The position numbers and the translations under genes are program-made. From Tetraselmis striata (Eukaryota; Chlorophyta; Chlorodendrophyceae; Chlorodendrales; Chlorodendraceae), in NCBI GenBank assembly GCA_006384855.1, contig VCJN01002942.1:1-64000 (forward strand): DNA of 64,000 nucleotides. The letters are read 5' to 3'. This document shows, piece after piece, positions 35,101 to 44,508 of the stretch (positions are counted from its first letter, which is position 1; each line of letters opens with the position of its first letter). Below the pieces are notes generated by a model. It searched no databases. It saw nothing but the letters and a program-made list of their open reading frames with translations, and was not told the origin of the DNA.

Positions 35101-36858
35101 GACGCGGCTCGCTTCGCTAGCCCTTTCGCGGCGGCTGCAGCCACAGCTACGCCGGTCTTCTCCCGTCCTACCAAGCGCCCCGCGCCTCCGGCCAGCCCGG
35201 CCTCCGATTGGCATGAGCTGGACGCCTCGCCGGTACCTCTTGCCGTCGCTCCGGGCCAGTATCCTCCAGCGTCCCGCATCCCGGTGCATGACACCATCAA
35301 GCAGGCACTTGCTGGCAAATACCACAAAGAGTGGCGCGCATCTATCGTCAGTGAGCTCCGCTCCCTCCGCGCTCGGAACACCTTTGCCTACGCCCGTCTC
35401 CCGGTGGGACGGCATGCTATCGGCAACAAATGGGTCTTTAAGGTCAAGGCCAACTCCGATGGCAGCGTCAACAGGTTCAAGGCCCGCCTAGTGGCTCAGG
35501 GTTTCAGCCAGCAAGCCGGGGTGGACTACCACGCCACTTTCTCCCCCGTCGTCAAGCTCAGCACCCTCCGCACGTGTCTGGCCGTGGCCGCTGCCCGCGG
35601 CATGCACATCCACCAGATCGACATTGAGACAGCCTTCCTGAACGCCTCCCTCAAAGAGGAGATCTACATGCGACAACCTAAGGGCGCCGAAGATGGCACG
35701 GACAACGTCCTTCGCCTCCTCAAGAGCATCTACGGTCTCAAACAAGCCTCCCGGGAGTGGTATGAGCTCATCCACAAAACGCTCACTGGTCTTGGCCTTG
35801 CGCGCTCCAACTCCGACACCAGCATGTACAGCATGAACCACCCACGGTACGGCATCTGCATCGTCCTTGTGTATGTGGATGACATCCTCGTCGTCTCCGA
35901 CTTTGTTGAGTGGATCCGGTCAGCCAAGTCCGCAATTGGTGCTGAGTTCAACATGACCGACTTCGGGGAGGCCGCCTTCGTCCTGGGCATGGACCTCACT
36001 CGTTGCTGGGCTTCCGGCACCATCCGACTATCCCAGGAGCAGTACACGCTCGAACTGTTGGAAAAGTACGGCATGCAGGACTGCTCCCCGGCCAAGACCC
36101 CCATGGGCAGTGGCCACTACAAAGATCTTGCCAGCGCCAGCGACGCCGACAAGGCCCCGCTCTCCCGCGAGGACCATGAAACGTATCGCGCCATCCTGGG
36201 CTCTGTCAACTTCCTCACGATGTGCACCCGACCGGACCTCGCCTTTGCTATCAGCGTCCTCAGCAGGTTTCAGTCTGCCCCGCAGAAGATCCACCTCATG
36301 CAGCTCAAACGGGTACTCCGCTATCTCAAGGGCACCCCTGGCATGGGCATCACCTACGGAGCCACTGAACCGGGGGGGGCTCGCCTCGTAGTCTACTCAG
36401 ACTCCGACTGGGCCGCTGACACCAGCAACCGGCGCTCTCAGTCCGGTGACATCAGCATGCTCAATGGTGGTGCCATTGGATGGAACTCCAAACAACAAGA
36501 GACCACAGCGCTCTCCACCACCGAGGCTGAATACGTTGCCCTCAGCAGAGCGGCACAGAACACTGTGCACTTCAGGCAGCTGCTGCAAGACATCCACCAA
36601 CAGCAACAAGGGCCCACCATTGTCTATGAAGACAACCAGGGAGCAGTCAAACTTGCCAACAATCCCATGGCTTCGCACAGAACCAAGCACATCGACATCA
36701 AGCATCATTACACTCGAGACCTAGTGGATGCTGGAACGATCTCTGTCACCCCCATCGCTACATCAAAGATGCTGGCCGATGGGCTCACCAAAGCCTTGCC
36801 TGAACCCACTCACACACTGCTGTTTAGACAATGCATGGGCACTAAGTCAACTGTATGA
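32125..36858 (+). CDS. copia gag-pol polyprotein, intact
   Basis: One frame of 1,577 residues starts from the first ATG after the leader. Gag runs to a zinc knuckle-like C-X2-C...H-X4-C at CRICESQGKGKRFHWHAHC (about residues 440-460). The protease core is FLVDGGANICME, with DGG replacing the usual DSG/DTG. The pre-integrase H-H-C-C region is HRLHLRLGHPGRDG to CEPCIMGK. The integrase begins near FSSDVFGPVD and FLLGVIDHYSNYIW. Reverse transcriptase shows KWVFKVKANSDGSVNRFKAR, QIDIETAFLNASL and the catalytic LVYVDDILVV. RNase H shows VYSDSDWAAD, TTEAEYVAL, YEDNQGAVKLA and KHIDIKHHY, and the frame ends shortly after LADGLTKALP. The order PR-IN-RT-RH defines Ty1/copia. It encodes everything needed for copying through RNA. 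No stop or shift was seen. Confidence 0.97.
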   Translation: MSDSPLPPPPGAGGSSDQWPALGQSFGPLSPASWGQVSSAAAQRAVQIQQAASAEQMSQMVAEMRTIAHDAATAATRAVVQELRQPSLSPKPDPCDTAHHAATSAPAPALVPASMPPPLSPGSLGDDLGALPVAPPRQLGAHDLGRSLKTALSQFSTTDSWPIYRDDFLAHLTTVNPVLVAVLLGARPPAHGLTAESFSLLQQQLSATLTVVMKSHPTAATRLRNLRRSDTFAAADNPGTLAWDQLCTHLDRRGVARTVRHLLALQQPQSPSEDQGAFTQRMLNAYHELNDSPVSLHSNVLHENVLVAATLAGMHNTVARDTILSALDAAETRAEDISYGRLCDMMHRHPTTPDSKPTRPGQDVAAFAAAMHTQLHSQVEAAVVAAMARAPPPARPPYARPPRGGPQNNARQHPPTTPCRICESQGKGKRFHWHAHCPLNQAPAAPTAAPPPAPATHQAVVSPVSAASAFSDELSHMMAFLGNPDSAAPNAMMAHAGPSGIHAGFLSVFCGKAAAPLPVAASGMFLVDGGANICMEPDVSRFRAYSPLTTPVPCSGLGVDILGFGSIDISVVYIDGVSRPLTVRAAHAPGMTARGAPTILSQEYLRREHGVSFSYPARGAPSATDSHGSLVLTMVNDLPFLTGGHSESPGTAPPSACLAYKGPPESPPDAHRLHLRLGHPGRDGMKALLRSESVVGVPAAADATMPDCEPCIMGKLRHASVSRAPASVVQPFSAFSSDVFGPVDVPGVGGAKFLLGVIDHYSNYIWLAALSSKRDIITQLRLVLLQIRTICSKAGQRRFAPSIKFDCDPNYLDTACRSMVRECGFSDRFTAPYAHHQLGRVERRWGSLGQRAVCRMQHSHAPRRFWGLAMRHSAFLANRLPSPSAANGAGGVPYCLLHGVPQVDLSDLRVFGCTAYLRLEDRFHLKLEPRALKCMMVGQCDDGPGYWLYNLHSGRVIRSVHVAFLEGIPAHAPPPSTPADVPPCAHLAGPSQDAARFASPFAAAAATATPVFSRPTKRPAPPASPASDWHELDASPVPLAVAPGQYPPASRIPVHDTIKQALAGKYHKEWRASIVSELRSLRARNTFAYARLPVGRHAIGNKWVFKVKANSDGSVNRFKARLVAQGFSQQAGVDYHATFSPVVKLSTLRTCLAVAAARGMHIHQIDIETAFLNASLKEEIYMRQPKGAEDGTDNVLRLLKSIYGLKQASREWYELIHKTLTGLGLARSNSDTSMYSMNHPRYGICIVLVYVDDILVVSDFVEWIRSAKSAIGAEFNMTDFGEAAFVLGMDLTRCWASGTIRLSQEQYTLELLEKYGMQDCSPAKTPMGSGHYKDLASASDADKAPLSREDHETYRAILGSVNFLTMCTRPDLAFAISVLSRFQSAPQKIHLMQLKRVLRYLKGTPGMGITYGATEPGGARLVVYSDSDWAADTSNRRSQSGDISMLNGGAIGWNSKQQETTALSTTEAEYVALSRAAQNTVHFRQLLQDIHQQQQGPTIVYEDNQGAVKLANNPMASHRTKHIDIKHHYTRDLVDAGTISVTPIATSKMLADGLTKALPEPTHTLLFRQCMGTKSTV

Positions 36859-36880
36859 CCGGCCTATGCTTGAGAGGGGC

Positions 36881-37148
36881 TATTATAGTACAGCAGTACT
36901 AGCGCATCGCAGTGTGCAACGGTGTGCACTGCAGTGTGCAACAAGTGCACACTGCAGTGTATAGTGTGCGCATGTGCACTGCGACAGCAGTATCCTGGGC
37001 GCCCGCCAGGTGCGCGCGCCGCTACATGGCGGCGCGGGCGCTGCGGGCGCCGCTCACTTCCTTTAACCTCACCGCATCCTCCTGCCCCTCCCACTCGGCT
37101 GCCCCTCGTCAGGGGCCCACGCCCGTGCCCTGCACCAGGGCTATAAGA
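36881..37148 (+). repeat. 3' LTR of the copia element
   Basis: This is the right 268-bp direct repeat, with the same sequence as the left LTR as far as I can compare by eye. It begins 22 bases after the polyprotein stop. GAGAGGGGC just before it is a purine-rich stretch in the expected polypurine-tract position. Confidence 0.93.
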
Positions 37149-37240
37149 GGAACCATGATGGAGGGTGCGGGGGGACGAGTAGCTACGGTACTGTCTGGCG
37201 AGTGTGCGTCGTCAGGTAGGCGCAGCCGCTTTCTAAAATC

Positions 37241-38373
37241 TAACCATTGTGGGGCCGCATTTGCCAAAGATGTGAATCTCTTACATTTTTGGGTGTGAGT
37301 AGGCCCACGGGGCGTACTGTCCGCATTGAAAAGGGTAGCATAGCGGGGTGGGTGGGTTGCGCTAGCATGTTAGCTGGCGCAAAGGCAGAAGGTGGACTCC
37401 CCTTGTGGAGCGGGTGCGTCATGTAGTAGCAGGGCTGTCGCATGCTGTCTCTAGCGCCGATGGACATCGGGAAGTCCAAGCGGTACGCGTACTGCGAGTA
37501 CAGGTACCGGTAGCCAGCATTCAAACTAGAATCTTAACGTTACCAGTACCGGTGACAGAATAGCCCGGTGTAATCAAACCTCTATATTACCAATATGACC
37601 ATTTAACCATTGTGGGGCCGCATTTGCCATCATGCCGCCCATGGGCGGGCAGCCTGTCGCTGGCGGCCCACCCCAAGGGGTAAGCCAGCCGAAGAGCTGC
37701 CACGATGCCGCACATGGCAGCGCCGTGGGATTGATGTAGTCGAGCACGACGCTGGACAACTGCGCCCAACCGCCAAAGTGCTTGATCTTCTGCAGCACCA
37801 CGCCGATGGCGTACGCCGCAGTGGCCGCGCCCTTGCGGAGAGAGTGTGACGTCCACACAAACCCGGGAGGCGGGTGCTCCTCCAACATATGTGCCACTAG
37901 CTGCAACCAGTCTGGAACGGTGGCCGATGTCCACGATGCCGCCGGCTCGTCGTGGGTCACTGCCCACCGGGCTGCTGGCAGTCCGCGCTGATCGCAGTAA
38001 ACTGCGCGTGCGGCATCAAAATAGAGTAGCATGGCCGCAATCCGGGGCTGCGCTCGCGCCGGAATCTGGCAATGTAACTTACAGTCACTGTGATGCCCGC
38101 GTCTGCCTTTTCGGTCCCGATGGTACAATAGGATTGTACCATCTGCAGTACCCTTCAGCCTTTGCGCCAGCTGACCAGCTAGCGCAACGTACGGCATCGC
38201 ACCTCTTGTAGGTGTGCAAGGTGTGAATATCTCTACGAGTGGACGGTCTCGACGACTAGTCTTCCACCACGACACTTGCGCACGCTACGATGGCAGGCGG
38301 CAAGAAGGCGGCAGACCCTACGAAGGCGACGCCCGGTGTAATCAAACTTCTATATTACTAATATGACCATAAA
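37241..38373 (-). mobile_element. small tyrosine-recombinase element with split direct repeats (PAT/DIRS-like)
   Basis: Two short repeats each occur twice. Repeat X (CCCGGTGTAATCAAAC then TCTATATTAC.AATATGACCAT) is at about 37563-37605 and 38331-38373. Repeat Y (AACCATTGTGGGGCCGCATT) is at about 37241-37265 and 37606-37629. Read on the coding strand the order is X, recombinase frame, Y, X, Y. That is the A1-ORF-B1-A2-B2 plan of PAT-like retroelements. No reverse transcriptase or RNase H fits in the 1.1 kb, so this is an internally deleted copy or a recombinase-only element. Confidence 0.65.
37574..38275 (-). CDS. tyrosine recombinase C-terminal catalytic domain
   Basis: The open frame is 233 codons. 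The upstream end opens with GTG, and the first ATG is near 38199 (about 208 residues). The catalytic block is clear: TSHSLRKGAATAAYAIGV gives the H-x-L-R pair, KIKHFGGWAQ gives the GGW, and VVLDYINPT supplies the nucleophile Tyr. The tail WQLFGWLTPWG is typical of algal DIRS-type recombinases. The first catalytic Arg lies further upstream and I cannot place it with certainty. The enzyme class joins circular DNA to target sites by strand exchange. The last codons run into the flanking repeats, so the natural C-terminus may have been altered. Confidence 0.72.
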   Translation of the reverse strand: MSWWKTSRRDRPLVEIFTPCTPTRGAMPYVALAGQLAQRLKGTADGTILLYHRDRKGRRGHHSDCKLHCQIPARAQPRIAAMLLYFDAARAVYCDQRGLPAARWAVTHDEPAASWTSATVPDWLQLVAHMLEEHPPPGFVWTSHSLRKGAATAAYAIGVVLQKIKHFGGWAQLSSVVLDYINPTALPCAASWQLFGWLTPWGGPPATGCPPMGGMMANAAPQWLNGHIGNIEV

Positions 38374-40008
38374 TAAGTCCGGCGCCGCGCCTGAACGACT
38401 CGCTCGCGCTCCGCGCGTGTCGTCTTAATATCATACATATTCAATGTCTTAATATCATACATATCATTATGTTATATAATGTAATTTTTATATATAAATG
38501 TTCCAATGTAAATATAAAATCTATGGACATATTATGATAGATTAATGCAAAATTTGTAATTTACTATACTTTTTAAGATAATAATGTGTAACTTTATATA
38601 TGGTTTATTACTATATAGTATATAACTGTAGCATATTATGTAGCGCAGATCGTAGCAGTACTGTAGTGCGAGTACCCGGCTTGCTGCGTATCCATAGCGT
38701 AATATCCGCATAATTGTGTTCAGCCCTGAGCCATATCCCGTATGGCGACCGTATTTAGCATGTAAATGAGAACACGTGTGTCCTCATTTGACACAGACGT
38801 GCTCCAGGTTCGTACTTCGCTTGTAACTACCTTTTAACGGGGAAGGGTCCCGTAATGAGCTTGTAATTCGTCGGTACGCTTCTGCACAAGCCCAATAAGC
38901 AGAAATGAGAAAAGCCATTGACTATCTCAATACGACGGGGCTGCCAAACGGCTTGTAGTGCCGCGCAAGAGGCCGGTGGGCACACGGTGCACCAAGGCGC
39001 AAGGCGACTTACTCCGCAGCCACATGCAGCGTTATTAGCAGGCAGTCTCACATATCAAGAATCACGCAGGCTACTTCGTACAAGAAGGGAAATAGAAGGT
39101 GTGTCCCGCTGCTGTGCCATGGACATGCGCATGTATGCAATTATATTTATGTCTATCATAGCATGCTCTGATATGATGTTTATCTTTGATGTCATGATAT
39201 GCAGAGCCCGGGGGGGCATACAAGACTCCCATAGCTGTGCGGCCTGCAAAGGAAATCGCCAGGGAGCATGAGATGAGCGGATGCGCATGCAGATTGGGAT
39301 CGAGGAGTCAGGGGATGGGCTGTCCGCAATGGTCACTGTTTTTGAGTCAGCGCTTAGGAGAAGGCTTGAGCAGGTCCCGCTGGCAGAGCTGCCCGGCGAC
39401 TTCGTCATCAGACTGCATGTCTTGGCAGATGCCACTATAACTACAAGGAGGGGGAGGTTAAGATCACCGTGGTCGTGATCAAGGCAATCATAGAGCGCAG
39501 GAATGCACATGGGAAAGGGATGGATGGCTGGTTCATCAATAGCTCCAATACTAATTGCAATAAAGTGTGCTTGTATGAAGGTGCGGTAAATGCATGTAAT
39601 GCAGATTGTGGTTTGAATTTTGCGGGCATCAATTCATCATCACTTACAATTGCATTCCCGCTGCTATCTATGTTTGACATGCGTGAAGGTGGTGACAGCT
39701 ACACGGACTTCATTGCCAAGGAGGGAGGCGTGATCTAGCAAGTCTGAAAGCTGCAAAGGATGGCATTTACCTGCCCGGCAAGCAGTTCTCCGTGATGATG
39801 CTGCGGCTTGGATCCGGGAGCATGGCTGCATCAGCGACTATCACTGCCAGGGGGTGTAGCACAGTCACATCGCAGTCAAGGATGCAGCGAGGCGTCGCTG
39901 CAACAAGTACAAGAAGGATGACAGAGTAGGAGGTGGAGCGTCACGGGTCAGATCGACACTGCAGCAAATTTATTCACGCCAAGGCCGTGCTGGGGGTCGG
40001 GCTATGAA
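38374..40008. other. AT-rich island followed by broken unknown coding remnant
   Basis: 38400-38640 is strongly AT-rich with repeated TTAATATCATACATAT (two copies near 38425 and 38445). From about 39281 to 39930 short + strand frames follow one another with shifts: GIEESGDGLSAMVTVFESAL, then VVIKAIIERRNAHGKGMDGW, then LASLKAAKDGIYLPGKQFSV. They look like the remains of one protein, perhaps a transposase, but no family motif is recognised. Confidence 0.4.
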
Positions 40009-40718
40009 TTCGGCAGCAGAGCACAGGGCGCACCGGCGTATGCAACCAGACAGCTAGATCTTTAGTCAATACAAGTTCGCAGCACATCCATGTGATTCAA
40101 ACATGATCCCATTCCATACTGCCCGATGCATAGTGCCGCTCACAGCATTGCAGCGATGCAGTCCCAGAGAGCGAGCGATCATCACAGGTAAAGCAAATGA
40201 ATTACACGCCAGTCCAAGCATGTGCCGCGGCACAAGCCAGGTCTACAGAACGGTCAAAAACTAGTTCACCGTCAATGTCTCTCACATTCCTGATTCTTTG
40301 CTGCACATGGTGCATGGAAATGGTTATCTATCACATTCGCACATGTTGGTGTTTTTGGGGGCTGGCACAGGTTCGGCAGCAGAGCACAGGGCGCACCGGC
40401 GTATGCAATCAGACAGCTAGATCTTTAGTCAATACAAGTTCGCAGCACATCCATGTGATTCAAACATGATCCCATTCCATACTGCCCGATGCATAGTGCC
40501 GCACACAGCATTGCAGCGATGCAGTCCCAGAGAGCGAGCGATCATCACAGGTAAAGCAAATGAATTACACGCCAGTCCAATCATGTGCTGCGGCACAAGC
40601 CAGGTCTACAGAACGGTCAAAAACTAGTTCACCGTCAATGTCTCTCACATTCCTGATCCTTTGCTGCACATGGTGCATGAAAATGGTTATCTATCGCATT
40701 CGCGCATGTTCGTGTTTC
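40009..40718 (+). repeat. tandem duplication, period 363 bp, two copies
   Basis: CGGCAGCAGAGCACAGGGCG begins at 40011 and again at 40374, and the following ~345 bases match with only a few differences (for example GCCGCTCACAGC against GCCGCACACAGC). The second copy ends shortly after ATGGTTATCTATC near 40718. Each copy contains the same 70-codon frame starting MNYTPVQ, which has no recognised domain. Confidence 0.85.
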
Positions 40719-40719
40719 A

Positions 40720-42109
40720 CGCCAGCGCGACTTGTCGTCCACACCAGGGCAAGCAGCCAGAAGCTCTATCTGTGCACCTCATACTTCAGAGAGAGAGACA
40801 ACACTGAGCATAACGATAACTTCCTGCCTAACCCACATCGCAACATGCTCACCCACACCACCCAGTCGCCGCTCAACAATTATTAACTTCGCTGGCGGGA
40901 CAGGGATACCTGTAGGGAAGCATTTCATATTCCACCAAGCTGGTGGCTTGCCCTCCCCCCTATCACCCTTGGAACTAGCACAGGTCCTCTACGGCTGAAA
41001 AATCCTCAGTCCAGATGGCAGTGCGCCTATTACCTGGAATCTTCCGTGTGGGGAAGTGCTTCCACCTGTAGTCCTCTGCGAAGGTCTGGTGGAAGGAGTA
41101 GAGCATGGGCACCGTCTAGCGCGTCACTCCCACCCCCCTCGGCGCCCTCAACTTCCGGTGAAATACGTAGGCAAGCTCCGCTCTGCACGCCCGCTCGTCG
41201 CTCAAAACGGTCCGCACACTCAGGGGGGCGTCGCAGGCCGTGCATCGGCCGTGCGCGGGGGGTAGGTCGTTGAGTCTCTCAGCGGCGCAGCGCACGCATT
41301 GCCAAGAACCAGACATAATGCACATGCACAAAGCAACATATATGCACACACTACAGATCACGCAGGGGGTCGACACATATTCTGACGGACAGAAACTTTG
41401 ATATGGTTCTATACTGCCGGATTCTGAAGTTTGACTAGGGCGGGTGCCGGATCTGGTCCAGGGATCACTTTGACAGCGAGGGGAGGAGGGTCGCGGTTAG
41501 GCAGAAAGTCGGGTGCGCACTGTGACTCGCCCGCGCTCACCTGACAAGCTTCGGCCGTGCTCCGCCTGGATGATGGCGAAAACCACCGTGGCGGCAGGCT
41601 TTAGTGTCCTCGAGACGTTGTGCCGGACCTTGAGTGACCGAACCGTGTATGGTCGCCCCACGAGCGCCGGGCGTGGGCTGGGTGGTGATGGCCAACTGAC
41701 TGTTCCGGCGCGTCGCGTAAGCATACATTTATGCGGGCCGCGGCGAGGGCTGCTAATGTGCCGGTACCGGTACCCTACAGTTAGCCGTGGGCAGGCGTCC
41801 AGCCCTCCTTCCCCTCAGGAATACGGCGCTTGGAGATGCGACGCCCGATGGCACACCAGTACTTGGCGCCGGCGGCTCGCAGCGTGTGGGGGTGGGTAGG
41901 AGCGACTCACTGGCGCTGCTGCGATGATTTATTGCCCGCCCGCACTTGCTGTAAAAAATCAGGTTTGAGCCCTACGATGCCGTTGGGCGTTGGCCGTTGC
42001 GAGTCGTCACGGAGCTTATTGTAAGGCGTTAAACTCGGTTAAAGTACAACATGCCGGAAGTCCCAAAGATTACGGGTAAGCGCGTGAGGCGCGATGTGGG
42101 CCCAATGTT
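40720..42109. other. spacer with short unrecognised frames
   Basis: The best candidate is a - strand frame from the ATG at 41316 to 41116 with a possible zinc-binding pattern: QCVRCAAERLNDL then GRCTACDAPL, a C-X2-C-X15-C-X2-C spacing. It is short and without splice support. A GGTACCGGTACC palindrome lies at about 41762. The right edge is cut by the TIR element at 42110. Confidence 0.4.
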
Positions 42110-42345
42110 GTTAAGACCCATATGAAAACGTGACACATGTGCACATTTGTCATTGGGGGACACATGTGCACATGCGTCAACACATTTGCACATGTGTCAT
42201 TGTGTTTTTTGACACATGTGCACATGTGTTGTAAGATGACACATATACACCTGTGTCAACGCCGGAGTTGACACATGTGCATTTGTGTTATCACATGTCC
42301 ACATGGGGCATATTTCCGGCTGATGACGACACATGTAAACATGCG
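42110..42345 (+). repeat. left terminal inverted repeat with ACACATGTGCACATGTGT array
   Basis: Six or more copies of the self-complementary unit ACACATGTGCACATGTGT, some with one or two changes, follow the 30-base outer end. The inner limit is marked by CATATTTCCGGCTGATGACG, also present in the right copy. Confidence 0.85.
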
Positions 42346-42738
42346 CCGTATTGATCGATACACATGATACGGGACAGCCTCCGCTCCGCCCAGTCGCCAG
42401 CCCGCCAGCCCCGCCAGCCCACCAGCCGTCGCCAGCCCCCCATGGGTCACACGCGTCCACTGCTTTCTACACATATGCACAGCGTCGTATCTTATCCGCG
42501 AAAAACGAGATAAGTAGCGACCCTGCGGAGGGGCGATAAACCGCCGGCGGAAGTTGTGCAGGGGTGGCTGCCTGACGGGGGCGGCGGGCGCGCGGGCGGC
42601 GGTTCGCCCGCCAGTTCAAAATGGCGCGTGCACATGTTGGATCGCGCACTCAGTACCCTTACTCCGAGCCCGCCTTGCCCCCTTGCCCCCCTCCAGCGCC
42701 GGCCCCAACCGGCGAGGCGGTCTCGACTGCGGGACGTC

Positions 42739-44336
42739 ATGCTCGACGGCCAGCCAGCCGCGGCGGCTATCGCTCCGGATGGCGCCAATGCTGCACAGCA
42801 CGGGGGCCGCTCGGCGCACCGTGGCGCTGCCGGCCTGCAAGCACCCGCTCCCAACGCTGTGCCGCCTCCAGAGGGCACTGCCTACAGGGTCGACCTGCAT
42901 CGGCAGGCTTTCAACGCCAAGCTCCAGGAGTATATGGCCAGCAAAGCGAAGAACATGACACTATTATTCGAGTTGGAGTACGCACAAGCTCTGGAGTGCT
43001 TGCGCATATACGACACCCTTGAGGTAGGATCGGAGGTAACCCGCCGACGCCACTCCGCCGCCGCCGCCGCCGAGGAGCCGCCGCGGCCGCCGTCCGCCAC
43101 TCGCCCCTACTCCACGTTGCCCATGGGCGCTCTCGCCTTGCGATGCGGGGCTAGACCCCCCCCCCCCCCCCCGGCCCTCTGTCGTTCTCCCAGCAGTCCC
43201 TCTGTCCCTCTGCCTCCCTATACCGACCAAACCGATCAGATTATATGACCATGGCGTTCCTGCCTCGCGCGATCTTGGACTATGATGCCCCCGATCTCCA
43301 CCCCTGCTCCCCGCCGCCCTCTCTCGTCGTGTCCTTCCTCTATCTCTCATGATCCCTGACACAATTGAAAAATGGTATGCTTTAGATATGGTCTTACTTC
43401 CCTCCTCGACGCTGTTGCTATGGTTTCAGGAAAGGAAAGGCAGCCCCTACTGCGAGAAAATTCGAACTTCTCACTCGTGGCGGGGGTAAAGTATTGGTCA
43501 AGTATTGGTCAAGAGGCCAGTGCCCCCGTCCGCATCAGGGTCGGGCCCTTGCGCGAGCCTAACGCCCGAAGAGGAAGCAATATGGCTGGCGGTGGCGGCG
43601 GCTGAGGCGGAGAATGAGCATGTCCTGCCCCCGCCCCCCTTCCCCCCTTCCTGTGAGCTGGCAACAGGTCTCCCCTTCTGGTCTGCTCTGACCCTGCTGT
43701 CGATGCTCAGCAGCTGGACCAGCAGGCAGACGAGCGACGAGACACGTTGCAAGCAGCGGCGGCCCCCGCCAAGCTCGGGGCCGCAGGCGCCAATGAGTGG
43801 GGGTCGAACGCGAAGACAAAGGTGGCGCGCATCCTTGTCGTGGTGTGCGGTTCCAATCAGGGCCAGGCGCCGAGCTTCCGCAGCGGATGCGGCGTGCTAA
43901 GCGACCTTGTGGCTCTCAGTGGCGAAGCGTACAAGGCTGTGGTGCGTCCGCCTGGGAGTATGTGACTGTCCTTCCAGTGAGCCAAGGCAGCTGTGCTTGG
44001 GGCTTTTGTGTATGTTGGGGGAGGGGGGGGGGTTCCTGCATGTTGCTGCGTCTCATCGCTTTGCTTGACCCGACAGCGGCTTGCCTAACTCTGCGCTTGG
44101 GGCGTGGGCGCAGGTGGAGGTGGAGGTTGAGTGGAACCCCACGCTCCTTGACGCCATGGCGCAGCTCCACTCCACCCTGTTGTACTTTGTCTGCCCCGCC
44201 GTGGATACAGGGGACGGCAGCAGCGGCGGCCTATCATTGGGGGCGCTGCGTCTGGCCGGCGGTAACGTGGAGGCCGGCGCCGTGGCATGCCAGGAGGAGA
44301 TCGCAGAGTGCACCTGCTCCGGTGGCAGCACCTGCC
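42739..44336 (+). CDS. unrecognised multi-exon gene fragment inside the TIR element
   Basis: Proposed exons are about 42739-43023, 43711-43941 and 44114-44336, all joined in phase 0 at GT-AG sites. The first reads from MLDGQPAAAAIAPDG to ELEYAQALECLRIYDTLE. The second starts QLDQQADERRDTLQAAAAP and contains KVARILVVVCGSNQG. The third starts VEVEVEWNPTLLDAMAQLHS and ends in a Cys-rich CTCSGGSTCQ before a donor and a C run. Codon use and introns resemble the host genes and not a transposase. I infer that a host gene piece was captured by the element. No stop is reached in frame after the third exon, so the 3' end is missing or unresolved. Confidence 0.5.
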
Positions 44337-44508
44337 AGGTTGCCCCCCCCCCCCCCCCCCCGGGCTTGCCGCCGTCCGCATCGCCATCGCCTTTGCGGTG
44401 CACGCTCTGCCGCACGCTTGACGGCATGCCATCACGGTTGTTAGCTTTTCGGTCGTACTTGATGCAAAAACATATTGACATAAAATATGATATTTGATAT
44501 TAGAAGTA

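Larger units (their letters stand above)
31727..37153 (+). mobile_element. full-length Ty1/copia LTR retrotransposon with 5-bp target duplication
   Basis: The direct repeats 31732-31999 and 36881-37148 are both 268 bp and look identical. GGAAC precedes the left LTR (31727-31731) and follows the right LTR (37149-37153), marking the insertion. The LTR ends are unusual: they begin TATTATAG and end CTATAAGA rather than TG...CA, with TTATAG and CTATAA in inverted order. The LTR interior is rich in TGCACTGCAGTGTGCA-like palindromes. Matching LTRs and one unbroken polyprotein frame point to a recent, potentially active insertion. Confidence 0.95.

Noticed and set aside
33820-35415. 531-codon open frame on the minus strand
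   Set aside because: It is the antisense of the copia integrase and RT region, where GC-rich codons leave the opposite frame open. It shows no motif.
42110-42345. Regular ACACATGTGCACATGTGT units looked like a CRISPR array or a satellite
   Set aside because: The units are palindromic with no spacers of constant length, and the same array returns inverted at 46010-46315 with matching outer ends, so these are terminal inverted repeats.
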